This document shows positions 42,529 through 51,429 of a stretch of DNA of 64,000 nt, one piece after another. A program made the position numbers and the translations under genes. The number at the start of each line of letters is the position of its first letter. Position 1 is the stretch's first letter. Location: positions 1,736,001-1,800,000 of the forward strand of contig NZ_CP076853.1 in assembly GCF_018987265.1 (NCBI RefSeq), given 5' to 3'. Source of the stretch: Rhizobium sp. WYJ-E13 (GTDB lineage: Bacteria; Pseudomonadota; Alphaproteobacteria; Rhizobiales; Rhizobiaceae). The notes below the pieces were generated by a model. It saw only the letters and a program-made list of their open reading frames with translations. It had not been told where the DNA came from and made no database searches.

Positions 42529-43371
42529 CTACTCCCGGCCCCAGCTCTTCTCCTGCGACATGAGCTGGCTGAGCGTGGCCGCCGGGATCGCATCGGCGGC
42601 ATAGGTAAAGGTGCCCGATGATTTCACTTCTTCGGCCGCCCGCAGCAGTGCACCGAGCGCCGCGCGCGCGAAGGACCCGCCGACACTCACGCGGCGCACG
42701 CCGGCAGCCGAAAGTTCGGCAACGCTGTAGCGCGGCCCTTTCAGCCCCATCACCACGTTGACGGGCTTGTCGACGGCCGCGCAGACCGTCCGGATGGCGT
42801 CGATGTCAGGCAGGCCGGGCGCATAGAGCACATCGGCGCCGGCCGCCGAAAAAGCCTGCAGCCGCCTGATCGTGTCATCGAGATCGGGCCGCTCCCACAG
42901 AAAATTCTCCGCCCTTGCCGTCAGCAGGAAAGGCAGTGTCCGCGCCGCCTCTGCTGCAGCCTGCACACGCTCGACAGAATGCGACAGATCGTAGATCGGG
43001 CGGGCCGGTTCGCCGGTGGCATCCTCGATCGATCCGCCGACCAGCCCGACCTCGCAGGCCAGCCGGATCGTCTCGGCGCAGATCTCCGGTGCTGCGCCGA
43101 ACCCATCCTCGAGATCGGCCGATACGGGAAGATCGGTGGCGCCGACGATCTCGGCGGCGTTATCGAGGATTTCACTCCGGGTCAGGCTCGCAAAGGAATC
43201 CCGCTTGCCCTTGGAAAAGGCATAACCGGCGCTGGTCGTCGCCAAGGCCTCGAAACCGAGACTCGTCAGGATTCGGGCCGAGCCGGCATCCCAGGGATTG
43301 GGAATGACGAATGCCTCATCCCTCTGATGCAGCGCCTTCAACCGCTCGAACTTCGTCTGTTGTCCTGCCAC
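42529..43371 (-). CDS. Isocitrate lyase/PEP mutase-family enzyme
   Basis: 280 residues from the GTG at 43371, which is preceded by an excellent GGAGGAGGAG. TIM-barrel with IPNPWDAGSARILTSLGF, metal site SADLEDGFG, GSIEDATG and LTARAENFLW. It lacks the KKCGH cysteine motif of isocitrate lyase, so it belongs to the PEP mutase/oxaloacetate hydrolase-like group with C-C or P-C lyase chemistry; substrate unknown. An SOS-like site lies 47 bp upstream. Confidence 0.87.
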   Translation of the reverse strand: MAGQQTKFERLKALHQRDEAFVIPNPWDAGSARILTSLGFEALATTSAGYAFSKGKRDSFASLTRSEILDNAAEIVGATDLPVSADLEDGFGAAPEICAETIRLACEVGLVGGSIEDATGEPARPIYDLSHSVERVQAAAEAARTLPFLLTARAENFLWERPDLDDTIRRLQAFSAAGADVLYAPGLPDIDAIRTVCAAVDKPVNVVMGLKGPRYSVAELSAAGVRRVSVGGSFARAALGALLRAAEEVKSSGTFTYAADAIPAATLSQLMSQEKSWGRE

Positions 43372-43417
43372 GACTCTCCTCCTCCGCAAATGACAGCGAG
43401 GTTAGACTAGCATTCGC

Positions 43418-43432
43418 GAACAAAATGTGAAC
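43418..43432. promoter_or_regulatory. LexA (SOS) box-like site
   Basis: GAACAAAATGTGAAC is an exact GAAC-N7-GAAC, the complement of the GTTC-N7-GTTC operator recognised by LexA in many alphaproteobacteria. It lies 47 bp upstream of the PEP-mutase-like GTG and 71 bp beyond the end of the caspase operon. The site is short, so a chance match cannot be excluded. Confidence 0.6.
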
Positions 43433-43502
43433 AACCTTGTGGGGCCTGTGCGGGCAAATCCCGCAATCAAAGCACCATTTTGGTGGCGATGGCGAGAAAC
43501 GG

Positions 43503-44075
43503 TCAATTCAATCGCGCCGACAATGCCTCAAGTGCCGGAAGCCCACCGGGCATATCGCGCTGGTTGGCTTCGAGGTGCGGGCGGAAAACCTCAAGGAACG
43601 ATTTGACCGTATCGTTGAAGAAGATCGTGGCCGTCTCGTCGGAGCAAAGATCTGCGTCGAGGCAAAGATTGAGCTTGTTGAAGAAATAGGCCACGTCGCG
43701 GATCTGTCGCTTCGCCTCGTCGTTCGATTCCAGGCTGGCGTTGAATTTCTCGATCACCTCTCTCCTCGCTTTCTCGTCCGTCTCGGCCGTCTCTATCCGT
43801 TCTTTGGGCAGCTGGACCAGAAACCCGGTGTAGCGCTCACGCAGCTCCCAGTAAGACTTCTTGTACTCCTCTCTTTCCCAACTATCGATAAGGCGGAACG
43901 TATATCTGTTCCGCTCGTCCGCCGCGTTGTTGTAATATTCAAATATGACCCAGCCGGCTCCGACCAGGGCTATAAGGATGCCCGCCGTGGTGACGGCCTG
44001 ACTCCAGATTTCCCAGGACTCCGCACGCACCCACAAAAACCGGTTGGGCTTCCTGCCTGCTGGTTGCACGCTCAC
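43503..44075 (-). CDS. Single-pass membrane protein of the caspase operon
   Basis: 190 residues from the GTG at 44075, which overlaps the previous stop (GTGA). One membrane helix at about 28-47 (AVTTAGILIALVGAGWVIFEYY), then a 140-residue soluble helical domain with FRLIDSWEREEYKKSYWELR and DVAYFFNKLNLCLDADLC. The latter part loosely resembles DUF4760-type domains. Function unknown. Third and last gene of the apparent operon with the secreted protein and the caspase. Confidence 0.8.
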   Translation of the reverse strand: MSVQPAGRKPNRFLWVRAESWEIWSQAVTTAGILIALVGAGWVIFEYYNNAADERNRYTFRLIDSWEREEYKKSYWELRERYTGFLVQLPKERIETAETDEKARREVIEKFNASLESNDEAKRQIRDVAYFFNKLNLCLDADLCSDETATIFFNDTVKSFLEVFRPHLEANQRDMPGGLPALEALSARLN

Positions 44076-44506
44076 GGCTGGCACTCTTCCTGAAGGTCGA
44101 AACTCCGTCTCGGATCGAGATTGTTGCCCTGCGCGTCCAGCAGACGTCTGAGGCAAACGATGCTTGCGGTATCGAGGATATAGACCGAGCGTAACGCGAC
44201 TTGCTTAGCACCATCCTTTTTCTGCTCACCGCTACCCAGCAGAGGCATGCTGTCGATACCGCGTTTCTCCTCGTCACTGGCTCCGCAGGCAGAAAAATTG
44301 ACCTCCGCACGCGAAGCCGGAGAGCTCCTGGCGGTCGCGAGTATCTTGTCGTAGCTCTGCTGGAAACAGCTTGCCAGCGCCGTGTTGAGTTCCACTACCT
44401 CATCGCAGACGTAGCAGATCGGATCTGCCCGAACCGACAGTGCCGACATCACGGCCAGCATGGCGCCCATGGCCAGTCTTGATCTGAAAACGTTAGAAGA
44501 GCGCAT
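44072..44506 (-). CDS. Secreted six-cysteine protein of the caspase operon
   Basis: 144 residues from the ATG at 44506. Signal peptide (RSRLAMGAMLAVMSALSVRA) with cleavage near VRA-DPIC, then a mature domain of about 118 residues with six cysteines (ICYVC, ASCF, SACG, IVCL, EECQ), an even number suited to disulfides. No family recognised. Its ATG overlaps the caspase gene end by 14 bp, and its stop overlaps the next start. Confidence 0.8.
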   Translation of the reverse strand: MRSSNVFRSRLAMGAMLAVMSALSVRADPICYVCDEVVELNTALASCFQQSYDKILATARSSPASRAEVNFSACGASDEEKRGIDSMPLLGSGEQKKDGAKQVALRSVYILDTASIVCLRRLLDAQGNNLDPRRSFDLQEECQP

Positions 44507-47500
44507 AGTCCCCCACCAATCTGCTGTTGATAATCCATGGCGTTTGCTGCCCTTCGCTCTGATCGACAACCAGCGCCTTGACGCCTCGATAAAGCTCGGA
44601 AGCCTCTATTCTGCCATTTCCATTGCGATCGTATCGTCCGCGCTCTGCTCCCAGCACGTCGGCAATCGCATGCGTAAACAGGCCTCCCGTCTCGTACCGC
44701 CCCTGAGACTGCTGCCGGCCCTTTGCCGCCGCAAGCACGGTGATGTTCGACTTCAGCCGCGCAAGATTATTGGCAAGATCATCGTTGGTAGCGGCGATGC
44801 TGTTTCCGACCAGCCCCGAATGGCAGGCGTCAAGCAGCACGGTAACCCGTGCTTCCGTCCGCTCCAGCACCGCCGAGAGCCGGTCGAAAGGAAGCGCCGT
44901 GTGTTCGAGATCTGCGGGGTCCGTTGCCGAGGTCGCAAAGTAGAACCGTCCCTTCTCGTCCTGCAGGCCATGCCCGGCGAGGAAGAGCACGGCATGATCG
45001 CCGCGCGACAGTCCCGCCAGCAGCTTTTCGGTCGCCGCCAGGATTGCATCGGGCGTTGCACGGCGATCCTTCGGACCCTCCACGACCGTGAATGCCGGCC
45101 CTGCCCCCTGCGGATGCCCGAGCACGTCAAGAAGCAGACCGGCATCACGAAGGGCGTAGTTGAGGGATGGCAGGGCCTCATTCTCATAGGTGTTGATGCC
45201 GATGGCGAGAACACGATTGACCGATCGCTGCTGCGCCGGCGGCCCGGCATCCACAGAGACCGGAAGGCTTGCCAGCGCATCCGCACTCGAGGCGATCACC
45301 GAAATCCAGCGCGCGTCCTTCAGCCGCGCGAAGGAAATATCGTGCCCGGCCACCGCTGCACCTTGCAGATCGAAAGTATCGGTGAGAACCCCGTCCTGAA
45401 ACACGCTGAGACGCGTGACCCTCTGTCCGTCATAATCGAGAGCAGCCGTCATGCGCTCCGGACCGTCACCAGACAGACTGCCGTCGAGCGATGGCGGAAC
45501 ACCGATATCGCCGCCCTCCGGCGAGGTCCATTTCTGCGCCAGCACCATCTGCGCAAGATCCCGGACACGACGCTCCGGCCCGAAGCGATCAAGGCTGAAT
45601 TGTCCCGGCTGTCCGGGAAACTTCAGATCGATGATCGAGGCTGCTTCGGCGGTCGCATCATAGTGATAGTCGGCCGTCCAGATGGCGACTTCGTCGTCGA
45701 CGATGCGTCCGGACAGGGGCGTTTCACCTTTCTTTGCCAGTGAATGCAGATAGAAGTTCCCGTCCGAATTCAGCTGGACGGCAAAGCGCCGATCCCCAGT
45801 CAGCCAGGCATCGGTGAGCAGATCGCCATTCGGCAGGTTTTCTCCGATCCAGAGGAACTTGCGGGTCTGCCGGTCGACGACGCTGATGACGCCGTTGCCC
45901 GGAGCGTAGCTCACCAGCAGGGCGTCATTGGCCTTGATCTCGAATGGATGCTCATACCAGAGCCGCTGGCCGGCATTCTCAAAGAAGAAGCTTGCCTCCA
46001 GAAGAACCGCCTTGCCGCCCTTCCTCAAGGGTGCTGCGAAGTCGATGTAGTAAATGGCGTTATAGGGGCGAAGGCTGCCCAGGGTCGCACCTGCGACGCA
46101 GGTTGCCCGTGCAACCCAGCTTGCGCCGCGCGGCGTGCGAACGGTTGCGACTTCGACGACATCGCGCGGGAGGAGAATTCGGCGCTCGCCGGCGCTTTCC
46201 TCCAACATCAGGTGTTCGCAGTCGTTCTGCATCGTCTCGTCTTCCGGCAGCGACCAGCCGGTCTTCCAGCCAGCAGTCTTTGCGTCGGCCTGCATCTGCT
46301 CCATCGCGGTCTTTGAGCGTTCGAGCCTGGCGGCGAACTCCCCGGCATATAGCGACCTCTTCTCCCAGGCCTGGTCGACTTCAACCGGATGCTGGCCGTC
46401 CGTCATCGGATCAAGTTCAATGCCGAGCCGCGCCAGTTGCTCCGGCAGGGTTTCCTTCAGCGGCTTGCTATTGCCCGCCTCGGCAAGCCGTCGGACCTCC
46501 ACGGCGTCGAGTGTCCGCGCCGTGAGCCCAACCCGATCGAGCGTGCGTGAAAGCCGGTCGGCAAACGGCCTTGGTGGCGAGCCCTCCTTCGTCTCGTCGA
46601 TCTGGTCCCGATAGTCGGCAGCGAAGATGAATCCACCCGCGACATCCAGATCGCGCGCCATGCTGACGGGAGAAACAAGTCCGAGCGACCAGAACGTATT
46701 CATGTTGATGGCCAGCGTCTCGCCACCCTCCGAACTATATCCGCCCTGCGCATCCGAGATTGACGCATAGCCGGTGTTCTGCAGCGCACCGACGCGGTAG
46801 CCGAGATTGCCCCAGATCGAAAAAGCGGCATTTTCCAGATCGATCCCGACACGCGTATTACCGCGCCCGGCCTCGCAGCAGGAAGGGCCGGTCATCTGCG
46901 CCCGGATGTCGAGGAAGCTGCCGAATGTCGAGGAGAGATTGACCATGCCCCACGGCACGGAGGTCGTGAAGACGACGCTATCACCAAGGGCCCAACGCAG
47001 GTTACCGGAATCGATCGTCGCCGTCGTCTTGCCGTCGATCATATCGACGATGTCGGTGCGCCCATTCTGATCGACTGCGATGAAGCGGTGCGTCGGGGAA
47101 ATCAGGAGATTCGAGCCCGCCCTTTCGACAATCTCGGTACCGGTTTGCGTATCCCTCAACAGGAACCGCTTCTCGTTGAGGAATATCTCCCGAGAGCCTT
47201 CGGGAACCTCGATGACGTCGGTGAAGGCCGCACGCCCGTCAGGTGTGTTGAGGACGATCTCTGCGCGCGACGGCTTTACATCGAACGTTTGTTCACCGGC
47301 CTTCAGCGCAATCTCCTTCTGGCAGCCTCTGATATAGCCGACGACATCGACCGCTATCGCCTGCCGCCCGGCGACGAGAGGCAGGATATCGAACGCGCCC
47401 TTCGCCCCGGCACCACGTGTTGCGAGCGAAACGAGCGCACGCGTCTCGCCTTCTCCGGCCTTGATGGCAAAAGGATTGGGTGCCGACGGGCCGAGCGCGA

Positions 47501-49133
47501 TATGACCCTTGCCGGAGAAGCGAACGGCCTTCGAATGAACAACGATCCAGACAGGAATACGCTCGGCGAGCGTATTGCCGCTCCACTCGAACCGGATAGC
47601 CTCTCCCACGCGCGCGGAAGTGTCAGTCGAAAAGGTCCACTTCAGCTGCTCGGCAAGCGCAGACAGCGCCGCCTCTTCTTCCTCGCAGGTGCCGCCGAGT
47701 TTCTGCGCGGCAGTCCTCACACGCGCCTGGTATCCGGCAAGCGTGTCATCCGGCCGCCACCGCACCGAACCATCGACGACCGGCCCCGGCCCGTCGGTCG
47801 GTGGCGGCGCAAATCGCGCTTTCGAGCCGGTAAACCGACCGCTTTTCGCACCGGCAAAAGGCGTCATCCGCCCCGTCCCGCTCTTGAGGAAACATGTTCC
47901 ACCGGTGGGATTGAACGTATAGGCCAGACACATTTCCGTCTCGCTGCACAGGCGAGCGCACTGCCCTTCGTCAAGGGCACGCAGAAGAGGATCCTTCAGG
48001 CCCGACCGGATGTCGGCTCCGGCAAAATCCACATTCGGCTGGTCCACCCAGCTTTCCTTGTTGTCAGGCAGTGCCGCCACCTCGTCCGGCAGCCTCTTCA
48101 GGCGTCCGGCATAGGGGTTTTCGCCGCTGCGCAGCCGGGTGAGCAGCACGTCGCATTCGTTCTTGACGCGCTCATACTCGCCTGCAAATCCGCCGAGTGG
48201 GAATGACAGGCTCTCATCTGCCGTCGTCGTCGTCAGCGCGCGACCAGAAAGCATCTGCGCAAACAGGCCGGAACCCTCGCCGTCGATCGTCGGACCCGGA
48301 TCAAGGATATCGAGGGTCACCGCAGTCTGCCGGCCATCATCCACGCGCAGCGTGACGACGGGCCTATCCTCGTCGCTTTTCCGAAAGACGCTGAGATCAA
48401 GGAAGAAGCCACGCTCGATGTCGCAGGCAAGACTGATGCATTTCTTTTCATACTTGCCGGCGACGCAACTTTGGCTGGCGCGCTGGTCGGACTCGCTGAC
48501 GGTCCAGTTTTGACCACCTGGCACCCTGTTCTGCGCAATCACCTGCGCAGGCGCGGGCTGTGCCGTCGCCGGCCGGCTCGCAATCTCCTGTTCCATATTG
48601 TCGGCATGCGCCTGCCGGATGGTCTTCGGCGCCGTCCATCCCCGGTCCTTTGCCCAGGCCGCAAGCGCCGAAAGCGTCGCAGCACTCGACTGGCCGTCGA
48701 CAGGCCCGGCATAATAGCCGAGTTTCACAAGCCCCGCCTGCACGCGCTGCACGGTCGGATCCGAAGCACCCGGGCTCTGGCTGTCAGGGTTTTGCGCACC
48801 GACACCCCGTCCCGCCAACTCCTTTTCCAACGCTGCCACATGCGCGCTACGCAGCGTAGACGGTGCCTCCCACCCCCTGTCCCTCGCCCAGTCGATGACC
48901 GCGTCCCAGGTGCCAGGTGCAGCAAGCCCGTCGACCGGACCATGATAGTAACCGAGCGTCGCCAGCGCCCGCTGCAGGCGAACGACTTCCTGGGTTGTGA
49001 GCTGGGAGCGAAATTCTCGCACCGAAGTCTGCGTTTTTCGCGAATTTCCGAACAGAAAATTCTGCTGTGCCTGCATCGGCATTGGACAAGACAGTAAAAC
49101 GGCGAAAGCCAGTGCGAAAAACATTCGCATCAT
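44493..49133 (-). CDS. Exported multidomain caspase-family (C14) protease
   Basis: 1546 residues. Signal peptide 1-22 (AFAVLLSCPMPMQA). Two 58-residue peptidoglycan-binding-like repeats at about 48-107 and 126-185, both with LGYY.GPVDG and WA.DRGW.AP. A PAN/Apple-like cysteine domain at about 362-436 (GQCARLCSETEMCLAYTF). A long beta-rich, WD-like middle (about 640-1290). A C-terminal caspase domain from about 1303 with His1388 in LFLAGHG and Cys1437 in LLDACHSG. An EF-hand loop at 1502-1513 (DRNGNGRIEASE). First gene of a three-gene operon. Two palindromes lie 47-88 bp upstream. The product should act in the periplasm or cell surface. Confidence 0.88.
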   Translation of the reverse strand: MMRMFFALAFAVLLSCPMPMQAQQNFLFGNSRKTQTSVREFRSQLTTQEVVRLQRALATLGYYHGPVDGLAAPGTWDAVIDWARDRGWEAPSTLRSAHVAALEKELAGRGVGAQNPDSQSPGASDPTVQRVQAGLVKLGYYAGPVDGQSSAATLSALAAWAKDRGWTAPKTIRQAHADNMEQEIASRPATAQPAPAQVIAQNRVPGGQNWTVSESDQRASQSCVAGKYEKKCISLACDIERGFFLDLSVFRKSDEDRPVVTLRVDDGRQTAVTLDILDPGPTIDGEGSGLFAQMLSGRALTTTTADESLSFPLGGFAGEYERVKNECDVLLTRLRSGENPYAGRLKRLPDEVAALPDNKESWVDQPNVDFAGADIRSGLKDPLLRALDEGQCARLCSETEMCLAYTFNPTGGTCFLKSGTGRMTPFAGAKSGRFTGSKARFAPPPTDGPGPVVDGSVRWRPDDTLAGYQARVRTAAQKLGGTCEEEEAALSALAEQLKWTFSTDTSARVGEAIRFEWSGNTLAERIPVWIVVHSKAVRFSGKGHIALGPSAPNPFAIKAGEGETRALVSLATRGAGAKGAFDILPLVAGRQAIAVDVVGYIRGCQKEIALKAGEQTFDVKPSRAEIVLNTPDGRAAFTDVIEVPEGSREIFLNEKRFLLRDTQTGTEIVERAGSNLLISPTHRFIAVDQNGRTDIVDMIDGKTTATIDSGNLRWALGDSVVFTTSVPWGMVNLSSTFGSFLDIRAQMTGPSCCEAGRGNTRVGIDLENAAFSIWGNLGYRVGALQNTGYASISDAQGGYSSEGGETLAINMNTFWSLGLVSPVSMARDLDVAGGFIFAADYRDQIDETKEGSPPRPFADRLSRTLDRVGLTARTLDAVEVRRLAEAGNSKPLKETLPEQLARLGIELDPMTDGQHPVEVDQAWEKRSLYAGEFAARLERSKTAMEQMQADAKTAGWKTGWSLPEDETMQNDCEHLMLEESAGERRILLPRDVVEVATVRTPRGASWVARATCVAGATLGSLRPYNAIYYIDFAAPLRKGGKAVLLEASFFFENAGQRLWYEHPFEIKANDALLVSYAPGNGVISVVDRQTRKFLWIGENLPNGDLLTDAWLTGDRRFAVQLNSDGNFYLHSLAKKGETPLSGRIVDDEVAIWTADYHYDATAEAASIIDLKFPGQPGQFSLDRFGPERRVRDLAQMVLAQKWTSPEGGDIGVPPSLDGSLSGDGPERMTAALDYDGQRVTRLSVFQDGVLTDTFDLQGAAVAGHDISFARLKDARWISVIASSADALASLPVSVDAGPPAQQRSVNRVLAIGINTYENEALPSLNYALRDAGLLLDVLGHPQGAGPAFTVVEGPKDRRATPDAILAATEKLLAGLSRGDHAVLFLAGHGLQDEKGRFYFATSATDPADLEHTALPFDRLSAVLERTEARVTVLLDACHSGLVGNSIAATNDDLANNLARLKSNITVLAAAKGRQQSQGRYETGGLFTHAIADVLGAERGRYDRNGNGRIEASELYRGVKALVVDQSEGQQTPWIINSRLVGDYALF

Positions 49134-49179
49134 AATTTTTCCAGCGCCCCAGATCGCCTCAAAACATGACTTGACCTCT

Positions 49180-49221
49180 ATTCAGCCTGAATCAATTGAG
49201 AGACGCAACCGATTTTATCGG
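49180..49221. promoter_or_regulatory. Two palindromes upstream of the caspase operon
   Basis: ATTCAGCCTGAAT at 49180-49192 (6-1-6) and CCGATTTTATCGG at 49209-49221 (5-3-5) are both perfect, lying 47-88 bp before the caspase ATG. They have different sequences, so they may serve two regulators or one may be a promoter-proximal structure. Function inferred from position only. Confidence 0.5.
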
Positions 49222-49295
49222 GCGTGAAAGTAATTTCCTGCTGATCTACTTCCTGTTATTTGGCGTGCAACGTGGCACTCCATATCGACGCCCGC

Positions 49296-50057
49296 TCAGT
49301 TGCGCAGCCGATACCCCGTCTTGAAGATCCACCCAAGCGTGCTGAGACAAATCACCAGAAACAGCGAGATCATCCCGAGGCTGACCAGCGGGTTGACGTC
49401 GGCAATCCCGAAGAAGCTCCAGCGGAAGCCGCTGACGAGGTAGAGCACCGGGTTGAAGTGGCTGACGGCCTGCCAGAAGGGCGGCAGCATGTTGATCGAG
49501 TAGAAGCTGCCGCCGAGGAAGGTCAGCGGCGGCACGACGAGCATCGGGATGAGGTTGAGCTGCTCGAAATTCGTCGCCCAGATGCCGATCATGAAGCCGA
49601 ACAGGCTGAAGCTGATCGCGGTCAGCAGGAAGAACAGCACCATCATGAGGGGATGCTCGATCCGGACATCGACGAAGAGATTGGCCGTGAGCAGAATGAT
49701 GACGCCGATGATCAGACCCTTGGTGGCCGCCGCGCCGACATAGCCGATCAGGATTTCTGTCATGGCGACCGGCGCAGACAGGATCTCGTAGATCGTGCCG
49801 GTGAATTTCGGGAAATAGATGCCGAAGGAGCCGTTGCCGATGCACTGGCCGAGCAGCGTCAGCATGATGAGGCCGGGCGTGATGAAGGCGCCGTAAGACA
49901 CGCCCTCCACTTCCTGGATGCGCGAGCCGATGGCAGCGCCGAAGACGATGAAATAGAGCGAGGTGGAAATGACGGGCGAAATGACGCTCTGCAAGAGCGT
50001 GCGCCGCGTGCGCGCCATCTCGAAATAATAGATCGATTTGATCGCTTCGAAGTTCAC
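49296..50057 (-). CDS. ABC-2 type exporter permease
   Basis: 253 residues, six membrane helices, ABC-2 membrane domain of the YadH/DRA type ([50 protein letters not shown]). Its start overlaps the ATPase gene by 4 bp, so the two make a complete exporter. The substrate is unknown. Confidence 0.9.
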   Translation of the reverse strand: MNFEAIKSIYYFEMARTRRTLLQSVISPVISTSLYFIVFGAAIGSRIQEVEGVSYGAFITPGLIMLTLLGQCIGNGSFGIYFPKFTGTIYEILSAPVAMTEILIGYVGAAATKGLIIGVIILLTANLFVDVRIEHPLMMVLFFLLTAISFSLFGFMIGIWATNFEQLNLIPMLVVPPLTFLGGSFYSINMLPPFWQAVSHFNPVLYLVSGFRWSFFGIADVNPLVSLGMISLFLVICLSTLGWIFKTGYRLRN

Positions 50058-50980
50058 TTTGCGGCTCCTACCAGCGATACGAAGATATCTTCGAGCGAGC
50101 TCTGGCGCGTCGAGAGATCCCGGAAATTGACGTTGTTTTCCCCAAGCCGGGTCAAAAGCGATGCGACGCTTTCGTGCTCGTTGTGCGTGTCGAATTCATA
50201 GACAAGCCGGTTACCCTCGGCCTCGATCGACAGGCCGTTGCCGGCAAAGCAATCCGGAAGCTTGTCGAGCGGTTCGTTGAGTTCGAGGATCAGCTGCTTG
50301 CGGCCGAGCTTGGCCATCAGCGCCTGCTTGTCTTCGACGAGCAGCAACTCGCCGCCATTGATGACGCCGACGCGATCGGCGATCTCTTCGGCCTCTTCGA
50401 TGTAATGCGTCGTCAGGATGATGGTGACGCCTTCGGCGCGCAGCCGCTCGACGACATGCCACATGTCCTTGCGCAGCGTCACGTCCACACCCGCCGTCGG
50501 CTCGTCGAGGAAAAGAATCGAAGGCTCGTGCGACAGCGCCTTGGCAATCAGCACGCGCCGCTTCATGCCGCCGGAGAGCTGGCGCAGCATATTGTCCTTC
50601 TTGTCCCAGAGAGACAGGTCGCGCAGCACCTTTTCGATATGGGCGGGATTGGCCTTCTTGCCGTGCAGGCCGCGCGAAAAGCTGACCGTATTCCACACCG
50701 TCTCGAACTGGTCGGTGGTCAGCTCCTGCGGCACCAGGCCGATCAGCGTGCGCGTGGCGCGGAAATCCTTGACCACGTCATTCCCATCGACCACGACCAC
50801 GCCGCCGCTCGGATTGGCGATACCGCAGATGATCGAGATCAGCGTCGTCTTGCCCGCCCCATTCGGCCCGAGCAGCGCCAGGATTTCGCCGCGTTCGATT
50901 TCGAGGTTGATGCCCTTCAGCGCCTGGAAGCCATTTGCATAGGTCTTGGTGAGATTTTGGACGGAAATGATCGGTGCCAT
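50054..50980 (-). CDS. ABC exporter ATP-binding protein
   Basis: 308 residues, CcmA/YadG-like. Walker [16 protein letters not shown], signature LSGGMKRR, Walker [14 protein letters not shown]-loop [10 protein letters not shown]. The C-terminal 80 residues form the accessory domain seen in drug or polysaccharide exporters. Paired with the following permease by a 4-bp overlap. Confidence 0.93.
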   Translation of the reverse strand: MAPIISVQNLTKTYANGFQALKGINLEIERGEILALLGPNGAGKTTLISIICGIANPSGGVVVVDGNDVVKDFRATRTLIGLVPQELTTDQFETVWNTVSFSRGLHGKKANPAHIEKVLRDLSLWDKKDNMLRQLSGGMKRRVLIAKALSHEPSILFLDEPTAGVDVTLRKDMWHVVERLRAEGVTIILTTHYIEEAEEIADRVGVINGGELLLVEDKQALMAKLGRKQLILELNEPLDKLPDCFAGNGLSIEAEGNRLVYEFDTHNEHESVASLLTRLGENNVNFRDLSTRQSSLEDIFVSLVGAAK

Positions 50981-51368
50981 GGGGCTCTTTGCGGATATCA
51001 GTGCGATTTCGCCCGCTATATAGCCCCTTTGTGAAGCTTTGACATCCCGAAGAGCCTGAACACAGAATTCACACCATCATTCCAGCCCCCGACAATGTCA
51101 GGCATCGGATGCCCGTCCACAGCGAAAATCGGCCGATGAAAAGAAAATCATCGCCTCCTTCCCGATGTCATCAATCGGTGATGTTCATCCCCCATAAGAA
51201 CACGCGAGGACAGCACCGGCTCCCGCCCGCCGCCCACCCCTTTGCGGAGCCGCCCTCTCGGCGATCTCGTTACGCCTTTTCTGCTGACCTCGGCATTGTA
51301 GTGAAATTGATTGTCAGTCACGAAATGCCTGGAACCGGCCAGTAACCCCTGTTCAGCCGCGTTCGTCT
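50981..51368. other. Gene-less stretch before an orphan + strand terminator
   Basis: No credible protein gene on either strand. A 78-codon + strand frame at 51109-51345 lacks a ribosome site and coding bias. The left part should contain the ABC exporter promoter (minus strand). The right part leads into the strong terminator at 51369-51397 and may encode a small RNA. Confidence 0.5.
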
Positions 51369-51397
51369 AAGCCGGCCCTAGGCCGGCTTTCTTTTTT
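51295..51397 (+). ncRNA. Candidate small RNA ending at an orphan terminator
   Basis: A strong + strand terminator with no + strand protein gene upstream implies a short transcript. Just before it lie a CTGG/CCAG mini-hairpin (51329-51342) and the single-stranded-looking ACCCCTGTTCAGCCGCG. The 5' end is not determined, and no promoter was convincing. The left coordinate is only an estimate. It was not matched to a named RNA family. Confidence 0.35.
51369..51397 (+). terminator. Orphan intrinsic terminator
   Basis: 9-bp perfect stem AAGCCGGCC / GGCCGGCTT with a three-base loop and the tail TCTTTTTT. The U tract is only on the + strand, so it does not serve the GNAT gene, which ends at 51430 on the minus strand. 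Confidence 0.85.
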
Positions 51398-51429
51398 GTT
51401 GCAGATGAGAAGGGTCTTTAATCCGCTAT

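Noticed and set aside
51109..51345. 78-codon + strand frame before the orphan terminator
   Set aside because: No ribosome site, odd composition and no family similarity; the transcript there is more likely non-coding.
51330..51352. EcfG-type promoter (GGAAC ... GTT) before the candidate small RNA
   Set aside because: The spacing between GGAAC and the nearest TGTT is about 14 bp, too short for this promoter class.
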